From Haloferax marinisediminis (GTDB taxonomy: Archaea > Halobacteriota > Halobacteria > Halobacteriales > Haloferacaceae): a stretch of 64,000 nt of DNA. Positions 35,371 through 43,535 of this stretch are shown here, piece after piece. Numbering within the stretch: position 1 is the stretch's first letter; the number at the start of each line of letters is the position of its first letter. The stretch covers positions 1,426,001 to 1,490,000 of the forward strand of contig NZ_WKJP01000001.1 in NCBI RefSeq assembly GCF_009674585.1, in the 5' to 3' direction. Below the pieces are notes generated by a model. The model was not told the DNA's origin. It searched no databases and saw nothing but the letters and a program-made list of their open reading frames with translations. The position numbers were made by a program, and so were the translations under genes.

Positions 35371-35714
35371 CACTCGTCACCCCCGATGATTTCAACCACA
35401 ACGTGTGATTTGGTCTTCGAGAGCGGGCGTGTCTCCGCAATCTTTACTTCGTCACCGACAGCGACGTGGTCGAGCACGCCCGGCACGTGTGCCGGAATGC
35501 GCGAACGTCGCTTCATGTAGCGGTCGTACTTCGGAACGAATACGTCGTACTCCCGCTCGACGATGACGGTCTTTGCCATGTCCGTCGAGACGACTTTGCC
35601 CTCCAGGGTCTGACCCCGGACGGAGAGCGAGCCGTAGAACGGACATTTTTCGTAGTCGTAAGCCTCGGATTCGTCGGGTTCCGGAGGCATTGGAACGTCT
35701 AGTCCTATCGCCAT
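35370..35714 (-). CDS. rps17: 30S ribosomal protein uS17
   Basis: 114 aa. The archaeal N-terminal extension ([29 protein letters not shown]) precedes the OB fold [37 protein letters not shown]. Starts 10 nt inside the end of the RNase P component gene. Confidence 0.97.
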   Translation of the reverse strand: MAIGLDVPMPPEPDESEAYDYEKCPFYGSLSVRGQTLEGKVVSTDMAKTVIVEREYDVFVPKYDRYMKRRSRIPAHVPGVLDHVAVGDEVKIAETRPLSKTKSHVVVEIIGGDE

Positions 35715-36136
35715 TTCGAGTCACCTGTAGTTTCGGTGCGTAGGGCGGGTCGTGAGAGCAGTTGTGAGCCATCCACCGTAACGTAGGCCATGCCCTCGCA
35801 ATTCCCAATGTGGGAAGCGGCCGATGATGAGTCGGCGCGCCGGCCAGACTGACTGGCATCTAATCCGCCAGTAGTATCCGACCGAAGTTTGGACGTGGTC
35901 CCCGACACCTTCGCAGCGCCGGCGGCTTCATCTGTGCACGGAATCTCAAATTCGAAGGTCGCCCCTCGTTTCGGCACCTGCCGCACCCGAGTCCCATCGT
36001 CGACCATCAGCGTACGCATCGTCTCGACGACGATACGCCCGGCTATCCCGACAAGGTCGGGGTTCGCCGCGTCGACGACCTCTACAGAGAGGCCGTTGAG
36101 TTCGTGTCGCGCGAGGGTCTCGGGTGTCAGTGGCAT
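35705..36136 (-). CDS. rnp1: Ribonuclease P protein component 1 (Rpp29/POP4) with long insertion
   Basis: 143 aa subunit of RNase P, which trims the 5' ends of tRNAs. The Sm-like fold is visible in LARHELNGLSVEVVDAANPDLVGIAGRIVVETMRTLMVDDGTRVRQVPKRGATFEFEIP and resumes at AYVTVDGSQLLSRPALRTE. Between them, about residues 71-115, lies a Ser/Gly/Ala-rich insertion (KVSGTTSKLRSDTTGG and on) that the usual protein of about 95 aa lacks. Its place between uL29 and uS17 is standard in archaea. Confidence 0.93.
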   Translation of the reverse strand: MPLTPETLARHELNGLSVEVVDAANPDLVGIAGRIVVETMRTLMVDDGTRVRQVPKRGATFEFEIPCTDEAAGAAKVSGTTSKLRSDTTGGLDASQSGRRADSSSAASHIGNCEGMAYVTVDGSQLLSRPALRTETTGDSKWR

Positions 36137-36349
36137 TTATTCTTCGTCGAGGTCGCCTTCTTCGCCCTGAATCGTCTTGATTCGGGCGATAGTCTTCTTC
36201 AGTTCAGAGACGCGCCCCGGGTTGTCCGGTGCGCCACCCGCGGCCTGAACGGCCTTGGCGTTGAGCAGTTCGGTCTCGAGCTCTTCGAGCTCGGCGACGC
36301 GCTCTGCGGGCGTCATGTCGCGAATCTCTTCGGTGTAGAGGATTGCCAT
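36137..36349 (-). CDS. rpl29: 50S ribosomal protein uL29
   Basis: 70 aa, two helices: [55 protein letters not shown]. Located near the peptide exit. Directly abuts both uS3 and the RNase P gene, with no intervening bases. Confidence 0.97.
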   Translation of the reverse strand: MAILYTEEIRDMTPAERVAELEELETELLNAKAVQAAGGAPDNPGRVSELKKTIARIKTIQGEEGDLDEE

Positions 36350-37243
36350 TTATTCTTCCTCCTCTTCGTCGTCGTCTTCCATCTCGGCAACGAGGTCGGC
36401 CGCCTCTTCGGCGACATCTTCGTCGAGGTCTTCCTCGACGGCTTCCTCGTCGGCGTCGGCCTCGTCCTCGACGACTTCTTCGTCGAGGTCTTCCTCGACG
36501 GCTTCCTCGACGACTTCCTCGTCGACGGCTTCCGTCTCGGGTTCGGCTTCGACGTCCTCGGAGACGTCCGGAACTTCTTCCGGTTCCTCTTCGAGGAGGT
36601 CTTCGACGCTCTCGGTCTCTTCGATCTGTTCGACCGCTTCAGGCTGGGCGTCTTCCTCGACTTCGAAGTCGTCGGGGAGGCGCGCACCCGGCGGGATGAT
36701 CTTGACCGTGACGCCGATGGTACCGAGCTTCATGACTGCGACGCCCTGGCCCTCGTCGACGATTTCCTGTGCGGGTTCACCGTTGTGCTTGATGTAGCCA
36801 CGGTTGAACTTCTCCACGCGCGAGCGAGCGCCCGTGACCTTGCCGGAGAGGACGATTTCGGCACCGAGGGCGCCGGCGTCCATGATACGGTCGATGGTCG
36901 TGTGGCCCGCTTTGCGGAAGTACCAGCCACGCTCGAGTGCGTTGGCGAGGCGGTCGGCGACGATCCGGGCGTTGAGGTCCGGCTCGTCGACTTCCTGCAC
37001 GTCGATCTGGGGGTCGTCGAGGTTGAATCGCTCTTCGAGTTCCCGAGTCACCTTACGGATGTTTTTCCCACCCTTTCCGATGACCATACCGGGCTTCTCG
37101 GCCTTGAGCACGATCTGCGTGCCCATGGGCGTCTTCGCGACGTCCATGCCGCCGTAGCCGGCGCGGCCGAGCTCTTCGGCGAAGAACTCGTCGATCTGGG
37201 ACCGCTGCAGTCCGTTCTCGATGAATTGGTGTTCGTCAGCCAT
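36350..37243 (-). CDS. rps3: 30S ribosomal protein uS3 with very long acidic tail
   Basis: 297 aa. Residues 1-194 are normal uS3: [29 protein letters not shown], the KH domain [23 protein letters not shown], and [26 protein letters not shown]. Residues 195-297 are almost entirely Glu, Asp, Val and Ala. Within this tail a 60-bp unit is tandemly repeated. The tail should be disordered on the solvent side near the mRNA entry. Shares one base with the uL22 stop (TAATG). Confidence 0.96.
   Translation of the reverse strand: MADEHQFIENGLQRSQIDEFFAEELGRAGYGGMDVAKTPMGTQIVLKAEKPGMVIGKGGKNIRKVTRELEERFNLDDPQIDVQEVDEPDLNARIVADRLANALERGWYFRKAGHTTIDRIMDAGALGAEIVLSGKVTGARSRVEKFNRGYIKHNGEPAQEIVDEGQGVAVMKLGTIGVTVKIIPPGARLPDDFEVEEDAQPEAVEQIEETESVEDLLEEEPEEVPDVSEDVEAEPETEAVDEEVVEEAVEEDLDEEVVEDEADADEEAVEEDLDEDVAEEAADLVAEMEDDDEEEEE
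36419..36509 (-). repeat. 60-bp-period repeat encoding the uS3 acidic tail
   Basis: 31 bases at 36419-36449 are identical to 36479-36509. The offset of 60 bp is 20 codons, so the [12 protein letters not shown]-type segment is duplicated in frame. Confidence 0.85.
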
Positions 37244-37704
37244 TATTCCTCGACCTCCTCGATGATGAGTTCGACGTCACAGATTGGGGTGTTCCACGGG
37301 TCTGCCCGGCCGAAGGCGCGGGGCTTGCGACCCGGACGTTCGCCGACCTTGTGGGCGGCGACGTGTTTGATTTCCATGGCTGGGCCGTCGAATCCCTGTT
37401 CGGTCGCGTTGTTGCGGACGTTCTCGAGGAGCTCGAGGAACGCCTTGGACGCTTTCTCAGGGTATCGTCCTGCGTCCCAGCCCTCGATGTCGCTTCGGTG
37501 ACCGACACCGGAGTTGTGCTGCTTGAACGGAACCGAGCGCTCGCCGTCGATGACGGCTGCGAGGTAGTCCTCGGCGTCGGCGACGGTCATCCCCTTGATG
37601 GCGCGGGAGATGGCCTTGCTGTGCTTGAGGCTGATGGGCCGGTCCCGGAGCATACCCTTGGCCGTGGAGTCCGGGTCGGCCTCGACGCTGTAATTGATTC
37701 CCAT
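37243..37704 (-). CDS. rpl22: 50S ribosomal protein uL22
   Basis: 153 aa. The beginning [38 protein letters not shown] and the hairpin region [40 protein letters not shown] identify it. Its loop lines the exit tunnel. Confidence 0.97.
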   Translation of the reverse strand: MGINYSVEADPDSTAKGMLRDRPISLKHSKAISRAIKGMTVADAEDYLAAVIDGERSVPFKQHNSGVGHRSDIEGWDAGRYPEKASKAFLELLENVRNNATEQGFDGPAMEIKHVAAHKVGERPGRKPRAFGRADPWNTPICDVELIIEEVEE

Positions 37705-37708
37705 GGTT

Positions 37709-38131
37709 TTACTTGAGCGGCACGAACTTCGAGGACCGGGTCGCGCCGATACCGGCCTGACCGTGGGTCACTGACGAACGGGTCAGCTGGAACTCGCCAA
37801 GGTAGTGCCCGATCATTTCGGGCTGAATCTTGACGCGTTCGAACTCCTGACCGTTGTAAACGGCGAAGGTGAGACCGACGAACTCGGGGAGAATCGGCAT
37901 GTCACGCAGGTGCGTGCGGACTGGCGCGTTTGCCGTCTCCTCTTCCGTCTTGTCTTCGACCTTCGCGAGCAGTTTTTCGTGCTCAGTGGACAGGCCACGG
38001 GTGATGGTTCGCCGCTGACGAGCGGGGAGCAGTTCCGCGACTTCGTCGAGGTCCATATCCTGGAGCTCTTCGAGCGTGTAGCCACGGTAGGTGAACTCAC
38101 CTTCGCGGCCGGTACGGTATTGCGTGCTCAT
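37709..38131 (-). CDS. rps19: 30S ribosomal protein uS19
   Basis: 140 aa. [35 protein letters not shown] is the archaeal N-terminal part; [34 protein letters not shown] the universally conserved end. 2 nt after uL2. Confidence 0.97.
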   Translation of the reverse strand: MSTQYRTGREGEFTYRGYTLEELQDMDLDEVAELLPARQRRTITRGLSTEHEKLLAKVEDKTEEETANAPVRTHLRDMPILPEFVGLTFAVYNGQEFERVKIQPEMIGHYLGEFQLTRSSVTHGQAGIGATRSSKFVPLK

Positions 38132-38133
38132 GA

Positions 38134-38859
38134 TTACTTACCTCCCTTGCCACCGCGACCGGTGCGTTTGGAGGCGATGTCACCGACCTTCCGTCCCGGC
38201 GGGGCGTCCCGCGAGACGGACTTCGGCTGACCGGGGTGCTGGCGGCCACCGCCACCGAACGGGTGGTCGACGGCGTTCATTGCAACACCACGAACGCGCG
38301 GCCACTTGATACCGCGCGCTTTCATCTTGTGGTACTTCTTCCCTGCCTTGACGAACGGCTTCTCCGTGCGGCCGCCACCGGCGACGACGCCGATGGTGGC
38401 ACGGCACTCGGGGTTGAGGCGCTTGACCTCACCCGACGGCAGCTTCACGACAGCGACCTTGCGGTCGTGCGAGAGGAGCTGCGCGCTGACACCGGAGGCA
38501 CGGGCGAACTTCCCGCCGTCGCCGGGCTGGCGCTCGACGTTACAGACGGGGACACCCTCAGGAATCTCGGCGAGGGGCAGCGTGTTGCCGGGCTTGATCT
38601 CGGCGGAGACGCCGATCTGAAGCTCTTCACCGACAGTGATGCCCTCGGGAGCGAGGATCATGCGCTGTTCGTCCTCGAATTCGACGAGGGCGATAGGCGC
38701 ACTGCGGGCGGGGTCGTGCTCGATGCCGACGACCGTACCCGAGATGGTGTCTTTCTTCTCAGACTTCTTGTGCGACAGTTCGGCCTTGTAGCGGTGCGAC
38801 GGCGCCCGGAAGGTGGACGAACCGCGACCACGACGCTGGCCCTGAATTCGGCGTCCCAT
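38134..38859 (-). CDS. rpl2: 50S ribosomal protein uL2
   Basis: 241 aa. [25 protein letters not shown] starts the protein; the peptidyl-transferase-proximal [20 protein letters not shown], with the conserved histidine, lies near the C-terminus. 2 nt after uL23. Confidence 0.98.
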   Translation of the reverse strand: MGRRIQGQRRGRGSSTFRAPSHRYKAELSHKKSEKKDTISGTVVGIEHDPARSAPIALVEFEDEQRMILAPEGITVGEELQIGVSAEIKPGNTLPLAEIPEGVPVCNVERQPGDGGKFARASGVSAQLLSHDRKVAVVKLPSGEVKRLNPECRATIGVVAGGGRTEKPFVKAGKKYHKMKARGIKWPRVRGVAMNAVDHPFGGGGRQHPGQPKSVSRDAPPGRKVGDIASKRTGRGGKGGK

Positions 38860-38861
38860 GG

Positions 38862-39113
38862 TTAGAACACCCCAATTCGCGACGCGACTTCCTGCGCGTC
38901 GTCGTCTTCAGAGAGACGAACGGTTGCTTTCTTTTTCCCTTTCATCGTGACCTGTGTGTTGATCTTCTCGACGGTCACGTCGTAGCGCGACTCGATTTCG
39001 TCCGAAATCTCGGACTTGGTCGCGTCGACGTGGACGATGAACTGGAGCTTGTTCTGGAAGTCCATCTGGTTCATCGCTTTCTCGGTGACCAGTGGGTGCT
39101 CGATGATGCTCAT
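38862..39113 (-). CDS. rpl23: 50S ribosomal protein uL23
   Basis: 83 aa. IIEHPLVTEKAMNQMDFQNKLQFIVHVDATKSEISDEIESRYDVTVEKINTQVTMKGKKKATVRL is the whole fold. It docks SRP and SecY at the exit tunnel. Overlaps uL4 by 4 nt. Confidence 0.97.
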   Translation of the reverse strand: MSIIEHPLVTEKAMNQMDFQNKLQFIVHVDATKSEISDEIESRYDVTVEKINTQVTMKGKKKATVRLSEDDDAQEVASRIGVF

Positions 39114-39856
39114 CGTTCTGCGACCTCCTCGAGTGCGCTTTCGGTGAAGAGCGTGAGGCGGCCGGCGTGCGTACCGGGCGCGAGGTCCTCGGCGGAGACG
39201 TTCGCCGCGGTGGCGACGTCGACACCGGCGAGGTTACGAGCAGCCTTCGAAGGCTCCTCGGACGTCACGAAGAGGATGGACTTCGGACGGGTGTACTTGC
39301 GGCCACGGAGCTTACCCTGACCGGCTTTCACCTTCTTGTTCTCTTCGGAGCGCTCGATGTCGGCGTAGACGCCGAGCGACTGCAGGAGGTCGACGACCTC
39401 CTTCGTCTTGACGAGGTCGTCGAAGTCGTCGGAGACGACGAGCGGAAGCTCGAGGTCATCGTCGAACTGGTGACCGCGCTCGCGGACGAGTTCGGGGTTC
39501 GCCGTTGCGGCGAGTGCCGAGCGGACTGCGAGTTTGCGCTCTTTCGTGTTGATTTCCTTCCCCTGGTCCTTCTCGGCCTTCGGCGGGTGTGCGCGACGAC
39601 CGGAGACGGCGTGCGGGACACGTCGTGCGACGCCATTCTGGCGTGGGTCGTGCGACATGCCGCGACCGCTTCCCATGGACTCTGCCGGCGTTCGCATGCC
39701 AGCGTAGGGGTCGGCACCGTACGGCTGTTTTCGGTTTGCCTGAGCTGCGATGACTGCGCGCTTGATGAGGTCCGGACGGTAAGCCGTCTCGAAAACCTCA
39801 GGCAGGTCGATGCTGCCTGCGTCGTCACCGTTCAGGTCTCGGATAGTTGCCTGCAT
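39110..39856 (-). CDS. rpl4: 50S ribosomal protein uL4
   Basis: 248 aa archaeal L4. ATIRDLNGDDAGSIDLPEVFETAYRPDLIKRAVIAAQANRKQPYGADPYAGMRTPAESMGSGRG is conserved and includes the tunnel loop. The C-terminus LAGVDVATAANVSAEDLAPGTHAGRLTLFTESAL is also typical. Confidence 0.97.
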   Translation of the reverse strand: MQATIRDLNGDDAGSIDLPEVFETAYRPDLIKRAVIAAQANRKQPYGADPYAGMRTPAESMGSGRGMSHDPRQNGVARRVPHAVSGRRAHPPKAEKDQGKEINTKERKLAVRSALAATANPELVRERGHQFDDDLELPLVVSDDFDDLVKTKEVVDLLQSLGVYADIERSEENKKVKAGQGKLRGRKYTRPKSILFVTSEEPSKAARNLAGVDVATAANVSAEDLAPGTHAGRLTLFTESALEEVAER

Positions 39857-39859
39857 GGT

Positions 39860-40876
39860 TTAACCCTGGTTCGATGCGGTAGAGACGAAGCGCACCTCGG
39901 GGTCGAGGCGCGGCTGGTCGTTCGGCCGGACGGCCGGGCGGAACCGCAGAAGACGCTTGTTGGGACCCGGGAGCGAGCCCTTGATGAGCGCGTAGTTGCC
40001 GTCGACCTCGCCGTAGTTGACGAAGCCACCGTCGACGGAGGCGTCGTCGCCGTCGCCGAGGTCGATGAGGCGCTTGTTGAGCTCGGTGCGCTGGTGGTAA
40101 CCAGTCTGACCGAGCTGCGGAACCGTCGAGCGGACACGCGACGGGTTCCATGGGCCGAGGTTGCCAATACGGCGTCTCCAACCCTGGCGGGCGTGCTTGC
40201 CCTTCCGCTTCTGGACGCCCCATCGCTTGACGGGACCTTGCGTACCCTTACCCTTCGTGACACCGGCGACGTCGAGATACTCGCCAGCACGGAACACGTC
40301 GGACATCTCGTGTACGCCACCCTCGCCAACGAGTTCGAGGGCGAAGTCGGCGCGCTCCACGAGGGAGCCGCCGCCGACGCGAGTCTCCATCACGTCGGGC
40401 TTCTTCTTAGGCACGTTCTTGAGTTCGGACGGGACCGTGTGCGTGATGACGCGGAGGTCATCGACTTCACCGGCCTCGACGGCCTCGCGAAGCGCTTCGG
40501 CGTCCTCTTCGAACGTGTCTTCTGCCGGAAGGTTGAGGACGCGGTCGAGTTCGTCGTGGAACTCGTTCGTCCAGACCTCAGTCTTCGGCTTCATACCGTA
40601 CGACGTCTGCTCGTAGGCGCGAAGAGCAACAGCACGCATCGGTGGCGTCTCGACGACGGTCACCGGCACTGCTTCCTCCATACCCTCTCGGGGGGAGTCC
40701 GCTTCGTCGTTGACCATCATGACGTGGGTCATGCCGGCTTTGTAGCCAGCGAATCCCTGCAGTGCAGGAGAGCCATCGTCACTTGGCCACGACTTGATGC
40801 GCGGGACCTCTTTGGTCACACGCTTGCGTGGGCTGAAGCCCATCGAGCCTTTTCGTGGTCTGCTTGGTTGTGGCAT
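39860..40876 (-). CDS. rpl3: 50S ribosomal protein uL3
   Basis: 338 aa. PQPSRPRKGSMGFSPRKRVTKEVPRIKSWP at the N-terminus, GVTKGKGTQGPVKRWGVQKRKGKHARQGWRRRIGNLGPWNPSRVRSTVPQLGQTGYHQRTELNKR in the core. An early 23S rRNA assembly protein near the peptidyl-transferase centre. Confidence 0.98.
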   Translation of the reverse strand: MPQPSRPRKGSMGFSPRKRVTKEVPRIKSWPSDDGSPALQGFAGYKAGMTHVMMVNDEADSPREGMEEAVPVTVVETPPMRAVALRAYEQTSYGMKPKTEVWTNEFHDELDRVLNLPAEDTFEEDAEALREAVEAGEVDDLRVITHTVPSELKNVPKKKPDVMETRVGGGSLVERADFALELVGEGGVHEMSDVFRAGEYLDVAGVTKGKGTQGPVKRWGVQKRKGKHARQGWRRRIGNLGPWNPSRVRSTVPQLGQTGYHQRTELNKRLIDLGDGDDASVDGGFVNYGEVDGNYALIKGSLPGPNKRLLRFRPAVRPNDQPRLDPEVRFVSTASNQG

Positions 40877-40880
40877 GTAT

Positions 40881-41723
40881 TCACTCCGTGAGTGTCAGGG
40901 AGGCGAGTGACGCGAACATCGCTTCTTCCGTTCGCACCACGTCGCTTCCCTGTCGCGGAATCGTATTGAGCCAGAGGTCGAACCCCGGACCACCGGAAGG
41001 TTCGACGTCTGCAACATCCTCGGGAGACATCCCGAGCATGTCCGGAAGCCCACGGCCCGGTGAACCGAAGACGACGGTCATACCGCCGGCATCGGCGATG
41101 CGGGCAGTCAGTTCTCCCAAACGGGGGACTGACAGCGGCTCGCCATAGCGAGACGTGGCGATTCGCACGCCCGCATCTGGCCTGCCGAGTGCTTCCGTGA
41201 GGTCCATGCGGGATACGTCGAACCCCGGAAGGGGGTCGTCGACGATCCTCGCACGGACCGGTTCTCGCGAAGAGATCCTGACAGCGACGCGCTCTCCCTC
41301 TGTGAGGTTCATCCCGGGAGGGACGAACAGGGAGATCGGGTGTTGCATTCCGCAATTGACCCGAACGCGGTCGTCAGGTCCGACCTCGGTCACGATTCCT
41401 TCTCGCAACGCAGGCAACTCGTCGGAGTCGCCCGCGGTCGTAGACGAGACGAGGACAGGGGGCAGAATCCCGGCGTACCGGAGTTCGTCACGCTTGCCCC
41501 ACACTTCCTTCCGGAGGTATGGGGGCGTCGCAGCGTACCGAAGTACGGTTTCGACGAACTCGCCGCCCCACCTGGTCTCGCCATCTTCGTCGGGGAAGAT
41601 GACGAGTTCGTCCGCCCGGAACACCGCCGCCGCACGGGCGACGTAGCCGAGTTTGCGAGTTGCCTCGCGTTGGTCTTCGGCTTCCCGGACGAGTGAGGTC
41701 GGCACGAGTACGCTAAGTTTCAT
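40881..41723 (-). CDS. SPOUT-fold putative RNA methyltransferase (DUF171)
   Basis: 280 aa. KLSVLVPTSLVREAEDQREATRKLGYVARAAAVFRADELVIFPDE is the SPOUT N-terminus, an OB-like insert occupies about residues 100-175, and the knot appears as GMTVVFGSPGRGLPDMLG...LNTIPRQGSDVVRTEEAMFASLASL. Family members are annotated as RNA (uridine-N3) methyltransferases; whether the substrate is rRNA here is inferred from its place, first in the ribosomal superoperon, 4 nt before uL3. Confidence 0.9.
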   Translation of the reverse strand: MKLSVLVPTSLVREAEDQREATRKLGYVARAAAVFRADELVIFPDEDGETRWGGEFVETVLRYAATPPYLRKEVWGKRDELRYAGILPPVLVSSTTAGDSDELPALREGIVTEVGPDDRVRVNCGMQHPISLFVPPGMNLTEGERVAVRISSREPVRARIVDDPLPGFDVSRMDLTEALGRPDAGVRIATSRYGEPLSVPRLGELTARIADAGGMTVVFGSPGRGLPDMLGMSPEDVADVEPSGGPGFDLWLNTIPRQGSDVVRTEEAMFASLASLTLTE

Positions 41724-41777
41724 GCCGAATTCATCCTCGTGTCGTCTAGACTGTGGCGTTTCTACCGTAGGGTCACC

Positions 41778-41785
41778 TAAAAGAG
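41778..41785 (-). promoter_or_regulatory. Possible TATA box of the ribosomal superoperon
   Basis: Minus-strand CTTTTAGG-like sequence about 58 bp upstream of the methyltransferase ATG at 41723; would leave a leader of about 30 nt. Only a moderate match. Confidence 0.35.
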
Positions 41786-41952
41786 TAGCGAATCAAATCT
41801 GGGGTGATAGAGCCTCCCACGCACCAGTTTGTGGGGGATTGGCGAATGACGTGTGTGCGTGAATACCACGATTTTCGACCAGTCGGACGAACCGAATCCC
41901 ACGTGGTAGCAGGTGCCGCGCTGTCATCCGATTTCTTCCCCGTTTCGCAAGT

Positions 41953-41960
41953 CTTATTTA
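41953..41960 (+). promoter_or_regulatory. TATA box of the tRNA-Gly pair
   Basis: CTTATTTA, 52 nt upstream of the first tRNA-Gly; transcription would start near 41983, leaving a short 5' leader for RNase P. Confidence 0.55.
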
Positions 41961-42011
41961 TCAACCCAGCATTATCCTGAAACGCAGCAAGCGCCACGAT
42001 ACACGCGGAAT

Positions 42012-42082
42012 GCGCTGGTAGTGTAGTGGTATCACGTGACCTTGCCATGGTCACAACCTGGGTTCAAATCCCAGCCAGCGCA
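42012..42082 (+). tRNA. tRNA-Gly(GCC), copy 1
   Basis: 71 nt. Acceptor GCGCTGG pairs with CCAGCGC followed by discriminator A. The anticodon stem-loop GTGAC-CTTGCCA-TGGTCAC region shows GCC, and the T arm is CTGGG-TTCAAAT-CCCAG. CCA is not encoded. Confidence 0.95.
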
Positions 42083-42094
42083 CTTCCACCTCAT

Positions 42095-42165
42095 GCGTCG
42101 GTAGTGTAGTGGTATCACGTGACCTTGCCATGGTCACAACCTGGGTTCAAATCCCAGCCGACGCA
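42095..42165 (+). tRNA. tRNA-Gly(GCC), copy 2
   Basis: 71 nt, 12 nt after copy 1. Identical to copy 1 from position 8 to the end of the T arm; only the acceptor stem differs (GCGTCGG/CCGACGC), with both sides changed so pairing is kept. Confidence 0.95.
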
Positions 42166-42186
42166 CTTCTACAACGAACCTACCTT

Positions 42187-42214
42187 CCGAGCGACCGCTG
42201 TGCGTGTCGCTCGG
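42187..42214 (+). terminator. 9-bp hairpin after the tRNA-Gly pair
   Basis: CCGAGCGAC and GTCGCTCGG are perfect complements around a 10-nt loop, starting 22 nt after the second tRNA. No T run follows, so it may act in RNA processing instead of termination. Confidence 0.45.
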
Positions 42215-42239
42215 ACTGTGAGGAGTGAATGCGAGAACT

Positions 42240-42299
42240 GGGATTTGAATCAGGGAGCGTCGCGAGCGAAGCGAGCAGAGCGACCGAGGTTCAAATCCC
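42240..42299. repeat. Inverted repeat made of tRNA T-arm sequence
   Basis: GGGATTTGAA (42240-42249) and TTCAAATCCC (42290-42299) are exact reverse complements 40 bp apart. Each half matches the T loop and 3' T stem of the neighbouring tRNA-Gly genes (TTCAAATCCC), and the left half extends to 12 matching bases (42238-42249). The middle is a purine-rich GAGCGAAGCGAGC-type repeat. Such tRNA-derived remnants are often seen beside haloarchaeal tRNA genes. Confidence 0.6.
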
Positions 42300-42353
42300 T
42301 CGGGTTCGTTCTTCGCCCTCAAAGGTGAGTCTTCACCAACCGCTACATTCCGT

Positions 42354-42744
42354 TTACATCGGATACGCCACCTCCCACAGGTGGCCATCTGGGTCGGAGA
42401 AGTACCCGGATTACCCGCCCCAAAAGGCGTCCTGTGCCGGTTTCACGATTCGTCCGCCACCGGCTTCCACCTCGTCCAGAATCGCGTCCACCTCGGCTTT
42501 CGTGGACACGTTGTGTGCGAGGGTGACGCCCGAGAATCCGTTTCCTTCCGCGGCGACAGTCGCGTCTTCGGCGAGTGACTCCCACGGGTAGAGCGCCAGC
42601 CACGTCCCATCGAGTGTGAAGAACGCGATGTCGCTGTCCGGGTCGCGGTCGCGTAACGGAAAAACCGAGTCCGTCTCGATAGAAGCGAATAGAGTCAGCG
42701 AGGTCCGAGACGCCGAGTGTAACGATTGTGATTCGCGGGTCCAT
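42354..42744 (-). pseudogene. Broken VOC (glyoxalase/bleomycin-resistance) family gene
   Basis: The first part reads MDPRITIVTLGVSDLADSIRFYRDGLGF, a typical VOC N-terminus. The frame then shifts by one base at an A5 run (42660-42664, T5 on the coding strand). The next frame continues RDRDPDSDIAFFTLDGTWLALYPWESLAEDA ... GGRIVKPAQDAFWGG, then meets an in-frame TAA (42411-42413) where tyrosine is expected (GGYSGYF). It then finishes SGYFSDPDGHLWEVAYPM before the real stop at 42354. One frameshift and one nonsense change make a full product impossible unless they are sequencing errors. Confidence 0.85.
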
Positions 42745-42825
42745 GCGCGAGGGACGACGACGCAGTGCAGAAGCATTGGTAGGCAGTCGGCCTCGACTCT
42801 GCGCTCGCGTGTGGGCGAAGAAGAA

Positions 42826-42890
42826 ATTAGTACCCGAGCGTGTCGACCGTCTCGATTAATTAGTACCCGAGCGTGTCGACCGTCTCGATT
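42826..42890. repeat. 33-bp tandem duplication at a gene 3' end
   Basis: 32 bases at 42826-42857 recur exactly at 42859-42890. On the minus strand the unit encodes I-E-T-V-D-T-L-G-Y-stop, so the end of the 75-aa gene, including its stop, is repeated just downstream. Confidence 0.95.
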
Positions 42891-43087
42891 CGTTCGATAC
42901 CGTCGAGTTCGCAGAGCGCCGCCACGTCGGATTCGGAGAGGACGACCACCACACCACCGAACTGGAGTTCTTTCTCGACAGACCCACCGAGTGACTCCAC
43001 GTGGTCGTCGAGAGCGAGCCGGGCGTCGTCGTCGACAGGTTCGACACGGAGTTCGGCCGTCTCGTCGTCGAATGGGTCGTCACGCAT
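42860..43087 (-). CDS. Haloarchaeal hypothetical protein
   Basis: 75 aa acidic soluble protein: MRDDPFDDETAELRVEPVDDDARLALDDHVESLGGSVEKEL then FGGVVVVLSESDVAALCELDGIERIETVDTLGY. The alternating beta-alpha pattern suggests a small compact fold, but I recognise no family. Start 43087 is the only ATG that avoids the basic upstream stretch. The end of the gene is tandemly duplicated downstream. Confidence 0.65.
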   Translation of the reverse strand: MRDDPFDDETAELRVEPVDDDARLALDDHVESLGGSVEKELQFGGVVVVLSESDVAALCELDGIERIETVDTLGY

Positions 43088-43222
43088 CCGTCGGACAGGA
43101 TGAGAGAGGTACATACTCGTCGGTCGATGGCTGGCGGGAAAACGGTCGCGGTCGGTGCTGAGCACCCCCACGTGGCCACTTCGGAACTCGACGCTCGAAC
43201 CCGACGCTCGTGTTCGTGACCC

Positions 43223-43498
43223 TCAGTCTTCGGTGTAGTAAAACAGCGATTCACGTGCGGCCCCACAGTCCGGACAGGAGGTGGGGAACGCCGTCAGTGA
43301 CCCAGTTTCACCACAGCGGTCACACTGCCAGACGAGGTACGCTTCGCCCATGTGGTGGGTGCTCATCGTGCGGTTCTCGACGACGACGGGCGGGAGAACG
43401 GCCCGCGAGGCGGTGGTCGAACTCGTCTCGACGGTCTCCCACGTCGAGTGGTCGCCGTCGAGTGGCCGGGTCGGGTAGGACGGTGTCTTGATTGCCAT
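43223..43498 (-). CDS. Rubredoxin-like zinc-ribbon protein (DUF7130-like)
   Basis: 91 aa. C-terminal zinc ribbon WQCDRCGETGSLTAFPTSCPDCGAARESLFYY with CxxC ... CxxC spaced as in rubredoxin-like knuckles; the N-terminal half is Ser/Thr/Pro-rich with VVVENRTMSTHHMGEAYLVW. Metal binding is likely; an electron-transfer role is not shown. ATG 43498 (MAIKTPS) chosen over one 11 codons upstream. DUF7130 label from memory. Confidence 0.75.
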   Translation of the reverse strand: MAIKTPSYPTRPLDGDHSTWETVETSSTTASRAVLPPVVVENRTMSTHHMGEAYLVWQCDRCGETGSLTAFPTSCPDCGAARESLFYYTED

Positions 43499-43535
43499 GC
43501 GAGAGGTACGGTCGCTGGAGGGATAATGCACGTTG

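Noticed and set aside
36104-37501. 465-codon plus-strand frame over uS3 and neighbours
   Set aside because: It mirrors the repetitive acidic tail as Phe/Leu/Val-rich repeats; no start signal and no family.
39167-40891. 574-codon plus-strand open frame over uL3 and uL4
   Set aside because: High GC makes long antisense frames common; both ribosomal genes are certain on the other strand.
42134-42388. Protein-coding frame across tRNA-Gly and the T-arm repeat
   Set aside because: The translation (GFEPR, RSRVQIP-like pieces) is typical of spurious frames over tRNA T arms.
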